NCBI RefSeq assembly: GCF_036417845.1
Contig: NC_089978.1
Location: 35,270,682 to 35,334,681 of the forward strand
Reading direction: 5' to 3'
DNA from: Apteryx mantelli
Lineage: Eukaryota > Chordata > Aves > Apterygiformes > Apterygidae
DNA length: 64,000 nucleotides
The notes beneath the pieces were generated by a model, which was not told where the DNA came from, ran no database searches, and saw only the letters and a list, made by a program, of their open reading frames with translations. This document shows, piece after piece, positions 40,701 through 53,100 of the stretch (the stretch's first letter is position 1; each line of letters starts with the position of its first letter). The translations under genes and the position numbers were made by a program.

Positions 40701-43700
40701 ACCTTAAATAGAGCTGTACAACTTACTACAATTGTGGTTCATAAAGCCTGGGGGGAAGCGGTCTGTTTCATCGGAGAGAAAGACACACAGAACTTAAGTC
40801 TAGTCTATAAACAGAAATCATATAGTTGCATTGATTGTGTTCATTTACACAAACAGCAAACTGAAGGACCTCATTTAAGCCTCTTCTTTTTCAGCTTTAG
40901 TTAAGAAAAAACAAGAATTACCTTTATCAGGATGATTCAAAATCATGATTCTTCTATGGGCTGTTCTGATTTTGGCCTTGCCAGCAGACGGACTACAAAA
41001 ATAAATTGAAGTGCTCACCATAAATTCCACCAAACCCAGGCTATAAACTAATGATTTATACCGGCTTCAAAAACAATTAAAATTTGAGATTTTCACCATC
41101 TTGTGGACAAAACACAAAACTGCATCTTTGAGGAAGTAACACATTAACAAAGGCATGTGAGACACATTGAGAAGGGTATTTTAAAAAAGCCTGTGTATTT
41201 GAGGCATACAAATATCTTTCAGGTTTTTTTGAACTCAATACATCCACTGCTATGTAAAGTAAACAAATTTAAAAAAAAAAGCTCTATAGTAAATCTACTT
41301 TGCATTCTTATCATTAAATGTGGAAAACATTTTTTTCTCCCCTAGAAAATGGGTGTTTATATGACCAGTGACAAAACAAGTATTTAATATTACCATATTT
41401 TATTCTACTGTAAATATTATTATTGTTGCTATAAATAATTCTTTCTGCTGGGGCCTGAAAAAACAGTATTTGTTATTTTTGCAAAGCTGTTCAATGTGTT
41501 ACATTCAGGGATATGTTGATTTACAAGTGCTACATAATGTTGTTTCCTTCAATGACAGATACGTAAAACATGTACTTCAACTAAATTAAATATGTACCTT
41601 ACCAGACAAATAACCACTTATGGATGCAGTGTGCCAGCACAGTAGGTTATGGTATGCAAAAGAACAGTAATGTTTAAATTTGAATGGTTTCATTTTTCAT
41701 AATCTGTTAGCATGGAAAAATGAACCAGTGTTTTCTACTTCAGATCACTTCTTAATCAGTGATAATTCAATTAATTAATCTTTTTGTAGATAGAGTTTGA
41801 ATGCAAGGTATCAGCCTAACTACATTCCTGAAGTAAACAACCTGTAATTATTATTTTGTCACAGGGAATTTAGAGTCTGTTGCAAAAATACTTCACAGAA
41901 CTGCACAAGAAAAGAATACTTCAAGGGAACGAAGTAATCCAGAAAGAAAGAATTAAGAGAGGGTGAAAGGTCTTGAACTATATAGCTCCAAAAATGAAAT
42001 GATTTGTTCTCAGATAGCTAAGCATAACAATTATCTATATTTTGACCTGTAAATCCCTTCTTTAATACTGTAACAATATAAAGGAAAGTTGATATATCAC
42101 ATTTAGAAATTCAGACCACAAAAGTCAAATTCTGGAAAAGCTGTAGTTACATATTATGGAAAATCATGCAGGTTTGCTCTGAAAAGCAGCTGTGAAATTG
42201 GTATTTTAAACCAAATTTGTTTGATCTAAAATACTATTCAAATCGAATAGTTTATAATATACTGCTTATTCTGCAGTCATGACCGGTCACTGAAGTCACT
42301 ACCAAGAAAAACTCCGTCAAATCATATTTAAACCTCATGACCTGAGTCACACCAACATAACACGCTTCTGATATCACAGGTTTTCCTCTGGCTGAAACTT
42401 CTATCATCTTGGAGGACCAGTCAACACTTGACAGCAGGGCTGCCATTTAGCAGCACCTGGACAGGCTGGAGGAATGGGCCTACAGGAACCTCATGAAATT
42501 CATCTAGGACAAAGGCAGAGCCCTGCACCAGCAAAGGAAGAAACCCTGCAATGACACAGGCTGGGGAGCAGCTCTGCTGAAAGGGACTTGGGGGACAGCA
42601 AGAACATGAGCCAGCAGCACGCCCAGCAGCAAAGGCGGCCAACAGCCTCCCAAGCTGTATTAACCAGAAGGTCGAGGGATGGGACTATCCTCCTCTGCTT
42701 GGCACTTGTCAGACCACATCTAGATCCTGTGTCCAGCTCTGGGACCCCCAGCACAGGAAAGACGTTGACAAGCTGGCGGGGGTTCAGCCAGGGCCACCAG
42801 GGTGGTGGGGGCCAGAGCACTGCCCTGTGAGGAGAGGCCGAGGGAGCTGGGCTTGTTCAGCCTGGAGAAGAGGTGGCTACGGGGGGGCTTGCAGCAGCCT
42901 CCCAGCACCTACCGGGAAAGAACCGAGAAAGCGGAGCCAGGCTTTTCACAGTGGTTCACGGCAGGAGGATGAGAGGCAACGGGCAAAGACTGAAATAAGA
43001 AGTTCAGGCTGGACACAAGGAAAAAGCTTTTTCCCCATGAGGACAGCCTAGTGGTGAAACTGGTTGCCCAGAGAGGTTGTGCAGTCTCCATCCTTGGTGG
43101 TTTTCAAGGCCCAACTGGATAAAGTCCCAAGCAACCTGGTCTGACCCCGCAGCTGACCCTGCTTTGAGCAGAAGGTTGGCCTAGAGACCTTCTGAGGTCC
43201 CTTCAACCTGAGCCATTTTATAATCATATGCTATACCTACCTGAGCAGTAAATTGGCCTTTTTTTGCTGTTTTTGTTAAAAAATAAATAAATAAATAAAA
43301 GGCAAAAACAAATCATATTTGAAGCATGACTTTCAAACCTAAAATATTTTTCTTCTGTTTGTACACTTATACGATGATTTTAATGTAATAGCCTAATTGC
43401 TTTTTTTCATTTTTATAAAAAAAAAGTTTAATGTGTATGTAAACTAATGTATGTTTATTTAAATTCATTTTTATATTCACAAGCAATTAAACATTTCCTA
43501 CAGACAGAGAAACATTGCATCTTGTTTCATGGCAGAAATGGTACAAAGTTTCGTTCACTTTTATCTAGAATTTTAACTTACAATTTTCATCAGACATATT
43601 ATCTAACTTCAGAAAGTTCAGCATTAGCAATCTGATGGTAGCAAACTATTACGCTTAATTTTGTCTATTGTTTGGAAAATACTCATAACATTTGCACTTC

Positions 43701-46700
43701 CCATCTCATCTCAGACATTCCCCCTCCTCTCCTACCAGCAGTTCCTTCTACAGCATATTTAATTGTTAAAATTAATGCTATTCTCATAGTGAACTTCAGT
43801 AATCAGCCCTGCTTCATGACAACTAATGGAAGAACAGTAAAATTTAAAATTACTGAACATTTCCAATACAGTACTTTGTAGCTTTCAACACCTTTTATAC
43901 AGTTTAAATGCAAACAAAGCATATGCATGCTTTTACCAAAAACACTACAATCCTACCAGATGGTTATTAACGAGTAACATCTGAAATGTATAAAAAGTCA
44001 ATACATTTGAAATGTAAAAACAACGGTTAAATGCTCACCTTTATCATACCTTGTGTTTATTATTTCTAGAGTGCTCATACATACTTGGCACTCAAAATAA
44101 TGAAGAATATCTCTGCCTTAAAACTTAATATAACTTGGAACTAATGACACAAAAGACAAAAGTTACACTAATAAGATCAGTGTCTAGTCAGATCTGGTTT
44201 GTGCATACCCTGGTAGTTTTCCTAAAACTTTAAAATTGACTTGCTTTTTTTTGGTAGCACTGTTATGGCACAGGTAGCCCTGTTATAGGACAGGTAGCAC
44301 TGTTATAATTAAGTAAACAGTGAGTTAAAACTTGGTCTATAAAAGTGTTTTTAAACAATGTGAAAACTTCCTATAAAGATATTAGCCATGCTTCTATGCA
44401 ACTAAAGACTCAATCCTTTAAACACTAAAGAAGAATTTCTCTCAAATGGCATTCACAAGACTGAGCCCAAACACACCAAGCAGTGTCACCATTCTAGGTG
44501 TGGACTCAAGCTATTAAAACTAAAAATAAAAGCAGATTCTGATTTAACATGTGATGAAACTTCAGATGTGAAGCAAAAGAGCAGTGTTCAGGCTAAGCAT
44601 AGCCAATACAAACACACTTTAATAAGTTGCAGTGTGCTACTCTGGAAAAAAATCACTGAATCTGCCCTTATAACTTAAAATGTTAATACGTTATCAAACT
44701 TAAAGGTTGAAGGAAATATGTCTAAGTAGCACTCCTATTAATTTCCTGCTCAGTGTGCAAGCATGAAACATTTCAAATAAATGTAATCTTTTATTTTACA
44801 GTTTCTTAAAATGAATGTTACATCTGCATAATCCCCATTACATTAGAAGTAAACATAAATAGTACATTGAAACAGGATTTTAACTCCTAATTCCCACCTG
44901 GGAATTCCCTGGAAATAATTTTCTTTGGAGATTATTAAAACCATCCTCCCCTATATTTTTAATCTTAAAATTCAGAGCCAATCTGAACCAGAAATAGGAA
45001 ACCTACTACTTAAAGCCCGATCTGTCCCTCTCATCTGGAAAGCCTTCAAACTCACTGTTTGTTTTTATAGAAAACACTAAGATGGATGCTACCACTAGCC
45101 ATCCAGATATTTCGGAAAAAAATCCATTGATTCCTCAGCCTGGAAATGATTTCCTATACTGGCTCTAAATTACAAGTCTCTCTGAGTATTTTTGTTTGAA
45201 GTATGCTCCAATTCTTTAAACAAATCAAAGGGGGGGGGGAATAGTGACTTATGAAAAAAAATGAGAAAAATTGATTTGCTTTCCTCATTTATTAATACAA
45301 TCTACAATATTGCTTATCTCAAGGGTTTTTTGGGTTTTTTTTTTTTGAGAACAGGCCCTGTGATCACACTAATTAGCATAGTATGTGCTATTCTGATTAT
45401 TTCTAGAGCACCAGTTCTATTCTCCACTGCAATATGTTACCATGCCTTCAAGCCAAACACAGGTCGCATGTTTTATTAGTATTTTAGTGTTTGCTTTTTA
45501 GCTTAAAGAGAATATTAGAATGGTTTATGAGCCATTAGAAGCCTCAAAAAAAGAAAAGGTTAGGAATTTGGCCAGAGTATCCCACATTCTTGCAATATGG
45601 ATTTTTTCATTCAAGATTCATCAAGAAACAGAAATATATTAATGCAACAGACCTACCTTACACCTAAAATAAGACTAGCTTCTCGCCTACTCATTTTCTG
45701 TTCAAATCCTCCTTTATAGTAGGATGAAAGACTCTATAAAGAAGAAAGGAAAAACAGGAAATAATTAGTTCCATGCACAAGGTGCCAGAACCTAAATCGT
45801 AATATATGAGCCCATTCAGAGCATTACATTTGTCTGTAATTTATTTTGAAGGTATGGAAAAAGTACAAACCAGACAATATCAAAGGACTTCTCCTGGGTT
45901 TTAACACATATAAAAGCTGACTTAAAAATGACTGTGTTTTTACAATCTTCTACTACTAATAAGAGTTATTAACAGCTACAGCTACTAAATTCCTAACTTG
46001 GGGTAAAATAGTCCAGAATCAAAGTACACGCTGGCATGAAGTGGTACACTGGGGGGAGGGGAGGGCAGGTACCAAGGAAGAGAGTCTTTCATTTAACACA
46101 GCTTTGGTACGAGTGCAACGGAAAGTGGCAAATGCGACATTTTAAAAGGATTCTGGCATCTATGGAATTACGGACAATCACTCTGATGTCCAGATGTTTC
46201 TACCAAGAAAGCAGGTATAAATTATAGTAAAAGGATAAGAACAGATAAATATTGTATACTGATGAATAGTCAACTTAGTTTTTACAAGGAGTAAGACCTC
46301 AAAAATATATTAAGAGTTCCTTGATGGAACCACTGACCATGCAGTCAAGAATGACTTGTTTGGTTAATGTAATCTGCTTGCATTTCCAAAAGATTTTGAA
46401 CTGGTCCCTCATTAAATTGTTCTTCAGAAAACCAAAAAAAGACAAGGCAGCCATGGTTTAGGAGAGAATGTCTTCACATGGGCAAACAAGTGGTTAGAAC
46501 ACAAACAGCAGATGGCCGACTATCTCCATGAAAGAAGGTCACAAAAGGATTCGCAAGGGGGTCTGTGCCAATGCCATACTCAATGACTGTAAAAAAGGGG
46601 GCTCAAAGTTGTAAAAGACATCCAACACCAATAAATATAAAACAAGGCACACTGAGAAACAGAGTTTGTAACTTCAGCTTAAAAATCATCTCTATGTATG

Positions 46701-47061
46701 TAAGCTTTTACTACATAGGAAAAGCATCCTAGAATTTTAACAAACAATTCTATGGAAACTTCAGTTCAATGCTTAGTATTTGTCAAGAGAGCACATAAAT
46801 GCATAAAGATACAACCAACTGTTGAAGAACGGAACCAAAAACCGGTCTCAATCAGTGGCCTGCCCTCCTCTCAGTATTGTCCACAAAAGCAAAACAAAAA
46901 GCCCACAAACCAAACAAAAACTAAATAAAAAATTAGCATAGAACTACAACCTCTATTGCAGGAAATCACTGGAAAGTAGCAGAGCATACAGGAAACCCTA
47001 ACCTATGTTTGCCTTTATGTCCTTTCCTAGACACCCATTATTGATGAGGATTAGAAACAGG

Positions 47062-47109
<48 letters not shown>

Positions 47110-50100
47110 TGTTAGCATATGAGACCTTAGCCACTGCTTTAAAGAGAGGGAAAAAAAAAAATGAGAGAGGGAAAAGAAAATTAAAGAGAACGAGATGGAT
47201 ATGAAAGTAAATAATTATAACAATTAATTGTCATTGGAAGGAAAAGGAAAAGGGTTGAAAATATATTTGTCAACCCATAAATGCATTTTTAAATGAAAAA
47301 AGTTACTGAACCACCGCTGACTGTTAGCTGTGATCTCCGCAATGCAAATGCTTCCATAAGAAGAATTAAGGACTAGCCTGCTGCAATACAAACAATTCTC
47401 CAAGCTGCACAAGCCCCAGAGGCAGCAGATGTAATTCTGAGACAGCCTGCCTTTGGGAACCAGCACACAGAAATCACTTGACAAGACTGAAGTTCTTTCT
47501 TCAATGCAAAATTTATCAGCTGGGGAAGAATACACTTCTTTTGTTGCTATCAAAGGGAAGTCTGGCTTGAGAACTGAGTTTTTTTTTTTTTAATGTTCCT
47601 TTTACCCCCAAGTAAAAAATGTGCCTAGTCTTTCATAAAACATTTTTCCCACCAGCTACTAAATACATCCATTCACATCCAATAAGAATTTTGCCTTACG
47701 TTTACACAAGCTCCCTCTCAGCTAACTTCAAAAGCACCAAAGCATTTATAAGGCTCTGGTTATGATATCAAAACATAGCCCTTAATTAAGATTAGGAGCA
47801 ACATTCACCCAAAAGTATTGTTCAGAAATACTTCACCTGCTACTAATACACAATTGTCTCTAAAGGCGATGATCCCCTAGTGTAGCCATGAAATTGCAAA
47901 CAGCCACACAGATTTCCTGGTGTGGTGCTGTGATCTGAAACAAATTTTCTTTTTCTTCTCCCCCGCCACCATACATCAAGTATCCATTACTTTAACACTT
48001 CAGTTATCAAAACTGAAGCAACTGCAGACATGCCATGCCTACATCAAAAAACTGTTGAAGAACCATTGCTATAGGGTAACACAGAGCCAGTCTGTAATAG
48101 TGCACATCAACATTACAGGTTAGAATATGTAATACTCGGGGAACACACTGGGCCTTCTCCAGTCCTTCAAGAGGAGATGATCCTAGTGACTTAACAGTCA
48201 CTGGGTAAGGCCCTTGAGTAGGTGAAACTGCACAGAAATTTGACAAGGACATCTAACAATTAAGGGCAGGAGACAGGACAGAAACATAATCTAACGTCTT
48301 GTGAAACATTTTCCAAAATTCTCCCTCCCTCCCCTCCAAAAAAAAGGCGGGGGGGGGAGTAAATACACCACACAGATGGATCTCTGAAAAGGTTAATTCC
48401 TCTCTGCTCTTCAATCCTAGCATACAACTCTAATCCAGGAGGACACTGGTTCACTGTTCATGTAGAGAAGAACAATATTTGAATTATCCCTAACATAGCT
48501 CTTCTCTAATCTTGGAAGTCTTCATCTGAAGTACTGACCATGCTAGCTCATTTGAAATCAGGGACTACAGAGGGTTGGCTGTAGGCTTAAATTCAGAAAT
48601 ACCTTTTCATGTTTTTAAAGCACATTTCCCTGACACTCTTATAACCTCAAGAAGCCTCAGCTCAGTTAGCTTCCAAGAGGAATGAAAAAAGAAATCCTGT
48701 GGTCTGTGCCCTTGGCACAAAACCAAATCTGAACCAGAGCCTTCAAAAACATCATGTTGAATTGGTCATCAAGGAAAAGCCCTTTCTTCTCAGAAGTGAA
48801 GCATATGGCAAGAATAATCAACTTCTTAATTTAAGATCTTGCTCCTAAATGGAACATAAAGCAGAAGGAAATTAGACATAAAAGCCATTTTTCCCCTTGG
48901 TTAGAAGAAGGAGAAGAAACATTAAGTCTTACTTTTAGGAAACATCTTGTCAAATTTCTAGTTCCCAAATAGAACAACTTTCGCATGCTATTCATATTAA
49001 AGCAAATTTATTTTTTACATTTTAATTGTAAGTAATGGCCAATGCAACAATACTTTGATATTTTTCTGTTGTAAGAACTTCTCAATGACTGAGCAGTTCC
49101 ATCACTTTATCATTTATTAATCATGACTGTCACAAACAATTTCTGTACTGGAAAAATCATTGAAAAGTGTTCTCCATTTCTTCATACTTCTGAGGGGTTG
49201 GGGCAGAGGGTTCTATTTTGTTTACTTGATTTCCTTTTGCATGCTGCTACTGTTTAGCAACTTACATAAGCAAATTCTGCTTCCTGAACAAATTCTATTA
49301 AAAGGGGTGGGGGGGGATAGGAAATGCAAATAGGATTTGCTCTGTGAATATGTATTCGCTCTTGCAAATTTTCACAAAAGGCAGTCAGCTAAGAAAATCC
49401 GATTGATTAGCACTACGAAATCTTCAAGATACTTTCCTGCACTGCACAGGGTAAATGTGATTGCTGCTTCCGTGCCAGATCAGAGAGATGCAAAAGGCCA
49501 CAACTGAGACCAGACATTACATCATATTATATGAGGCAGTATTTTTTTTTCCTGAAGACTCTGCGTGTTGCTTTGCCAACAATATAGTCCCCTCCTGAAA
49601 AGGTGACAAACACTGGAAAAAGGGGGGGGGGGGGGGGGAAAACGCACAATATAATAACAAACTACTGAGAAGATGCGTTATAATATATCATATAATTTGC
49701 TAAACCCAACTTCCACTTCCTTAGCTTTGCTCAGAAAATTTTATAAAACAGATTGCAAATTATATTATTCTTTAGAAGCTTTATTTTCAGTGAATGACAA
49801 GACATGACTGCTACCCTTACCTCTCATTCAGAATTCTATGAGACTGAGCAGAATCAGATCCAATTATGGAAAGGGAGTGCAAAAATCTCTAATGAAGTGC
49901 TGTAGAAGAGACCCTTTCCTTCTGGAATACAGAACTTTCAGGATTGTGGAATTTATGGATTTTAAGGGTTCATTTTGCCTAGAATTGCTATTTTTATAGC
50001 TCAATCCTCAATATCATGGATCCAACAGGGAAAGCTAATGCTATTGAAATACTTTCGATTTTTTCCCCCCATTTTAAGATATTACTGATATTATGATTAA

Positions 50101-53100
50101 TAGCATTAAGGTCTGTCTGGGGAAGAAAAGCCAGATGACTATTTAGGCTATGCTCCTACTGGCAACAGAGTCACATCACTACACAAAAAGGCAGAACAGT
50201 GTCACTGGCATTAGTGACACAAGCAACAACACTGGGTTCATACTAAAAAACCATTTCTCTGGAAACCAACATGATGGCTTGCTGTAGAGGGGAAACGACA
50301 ACATTTCCTCTTATGTCTCCTTCCACTGAAATAACACAGTAGAAAATCTGAAGATTAAATTACAGAAGTATTTACAGTTCAAAGTTAAGTCTATATATTT
50401 AATTGCCATAAATTAAAGTTAAATGGAAGGTAGAAATTCAGAGCAAAATGTAACAAGTTTTACTTGTTACTTCTAATTAAAAGATAAGCCTAATTGTTGA
50501 TTATACATGTTATTTATTTATATAAGTAAATAGAAAGGGGCAGAGACTCAAGATACAGCAGTACAAGCATTTAAAATGATCTCTTCCTAATTGCTCTGCT
50601 CGACTTCACCTAACTTATTAGTGAGTTGGAAGAAAGGATAAACAGCATCTGAATTATTTTCTGAGATTGCAGCTATCATGAACTGTGACTCCTACTGCAA
50701 ACAGAGGAAAAAGGAATTTCAAATGGGGGAGGGAGAATGGAAAAGGTCACAAAGAGAACCAGCTAGCTTAGAAATATAAAGCTCTTTCATACCTTCCCAC
50801 AAAAGGAGGTCATGAGGGAAAGGGTTTGATTCTAGAAAGCTAGAGTAACCACTGAAAACTCCAAGCACCACAGGAAACCAGAAGAGTAACACTAAGCCTA
50901 GACATTAAATATCACAGCAGATGTTTTTTTCCAATAACATGGTTCTTGTAGAAGTACTAACTGCTTGATTTCCATTAGTCAGCATGGTTTAGAAGGCAAT
51001 ATACTGCAAAGAGAGGCAGTGAAGGAGCTAAAGCATAGATTATATTCGGCAGCTTCAAATTCTCCAAATGAAATCAGGTGCAGACATAAAAATATGAAGT
51101 TTGGACAATAAGGACTTACACAAGTAATAACTTACTTGGTAATTAATGTTTTCTCTTTCTATTGCTTTAAAGAAAAAATACAAACAGGAAATAGTTGATT
51201 GTAAATGGCAGAAAAAAGTCCTAAAACATGCGATCAAAGAAAGCAGTTTTAGAGCAGAAAGCCTAAATATCTTGGTTGAGAATTAGACAAGGGTCCTAAA
51301 TTTGCACCATGCTTGCAGAAGAATAAGTATTATCATTACCCTCATAAATGTGAAGTTAATAAGTACATACAGTTAACAGCAAACCAGAAGAGAAAAACAA
51401 AGTTTTACTGTATAGTATTCAGCAGGTAAAAGATTGTGTTATACTGAAATCTTTTATTTTTAAGTTCAGAAATAGAACATGAGAAGAAAGATACTGCACT
51501 TCAGATCAACATAAAATTCTAGGCTTCCAGGAGGGGTTTGAAGGCAGAAAAAGAATGCAAGTCCAGGGATTAGGAACAAAGTGAGAATTTAGATGCTCCC
51601 AGGTTGCTCTTTTTCGTTGTTCATTAATTCTGTAGGGCTCAAAATCATTAAGAATAAAAGCAGATAGGCTGTAGTGAGTTTGGCTCAGCCAGTATAGTGG
51701 TTCTGAAGGCTGAGGGCTACAGTTTCTCCAGAACGGACACTTCCCTGTGCAGCAACATGTCGTATTTCCATGTGTTAAAAAGAGTCACTGTCTGCACTCT
51801 TATGTGTGCACGTCTGCATTTAGAGACTATAGCTTATATCCACAAATGGATGAAAAGAATGCTGGAGTAAAACTTGTGGGGAGGAAGGATGAAGATTGAA
51901 GCTCACGCTACTCTGAAGCTGTACGTTCTTATTGCTAACTACTTTTTAGGAAGCCTGTAAGTCAGGCTGCACACATCATATAAAAGCAACAGAATTCATA
52001 GTACCTGCAAGTCCCCTTTCGCTTTGTGGCAGGCAAGATGGGAATCTCTCCAAAAGGGATGTTAAAAAGTCTTTTTGCATTGCTGTTGTGTGGCCAGTGC
52101 CAAGGAGAAATAGGACAGAGAGCAATAACTTATGCTTATCCGCATGGCAATTAAGGACAAGTGTGGGCCAGCCCCAAAGGATAGTCCAAGTTTCAAGTGT
52201 CTTTCCCTTCCACGGAAGCTTGCATTTGATCAAGCTTGCACCTTCAGAACGTGTACAGACAGCCAACAAATCCGAACTCTAACTTCTGCCCATTCTTGAT
52301 ATGCAGCATATAGGAAAGTCCTGTGTTGCAGCTGGCCTCACACAAATAGGTATGATGCTAATTAACATTTTTTTAAAAGCCTACCTTTAATATGCTTTTC
52401 AGGAAATAATAACCTACAACAGCTACTCCATCAACATCTTCCCCCACCAGCATCAAAAAGGGCACTATATCCTTTAAACAAGCAGACACCTATCTCAGTG
52501 GGAATTACTTTACTCAGACAGGAATGGAACATGTTTATTTACCAGAGAACAGTGTAATCAGCAAAGCTAAAAAGCAAATGCTCTGGAACAGTCCCTGTAT
52601 ATGCTCCTCTGACAACACTCAACTTTCTCCCTCTTTATTATTATATTATTTGTTATTATACTTTTAAATACATAGGGCAAAAAGAAGAGTAGAAACTTGG
52701 TTAAAAGTTCCAATTAGATGGGAAACATAAAATAAAAGACAGCTCATGTGAACAAGAAAAGAAGCTTCCTCTCCTCCCTCCTCCCAGCTTTGGCAACCTT
52801 TCCTAGAAGTTTCCCTATCAATTTTTTTTCTGGATTTTAAGAAGCTGAAAATGAAAGTTTAGTCCTTTAGATACAGTCTTAAAAAGGAAATTGCAGTCGT
52901 CACTTTCATAATCTCTAGCCCACTTCAGCTCACTTTAACAATTTCTCATAAACTTACCAGCAAACAGTTCTGAAAAATGCAACATCACTTCAGAAAAATT
53001 AAAACTGCTTATCGGATCTCACAAACATCTTCTGATATAGCTTATAGCTTCATCTACAGGTGTTTAAAATATATTAGATTAACACTAGAACATACGGAGT

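Larger units (their letters stand above)
40993..45656 (-). other. DNAJC15 intron 4
   Basis: About 4.7 kb, donor GTAGGT, acceptor TTTGTAG. It holds the right CR1 copy, the (AAAT)n tract, the 20-bp triplicate and a G10 run near 45230. Otherwise featureless. Confidence 0.9.
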
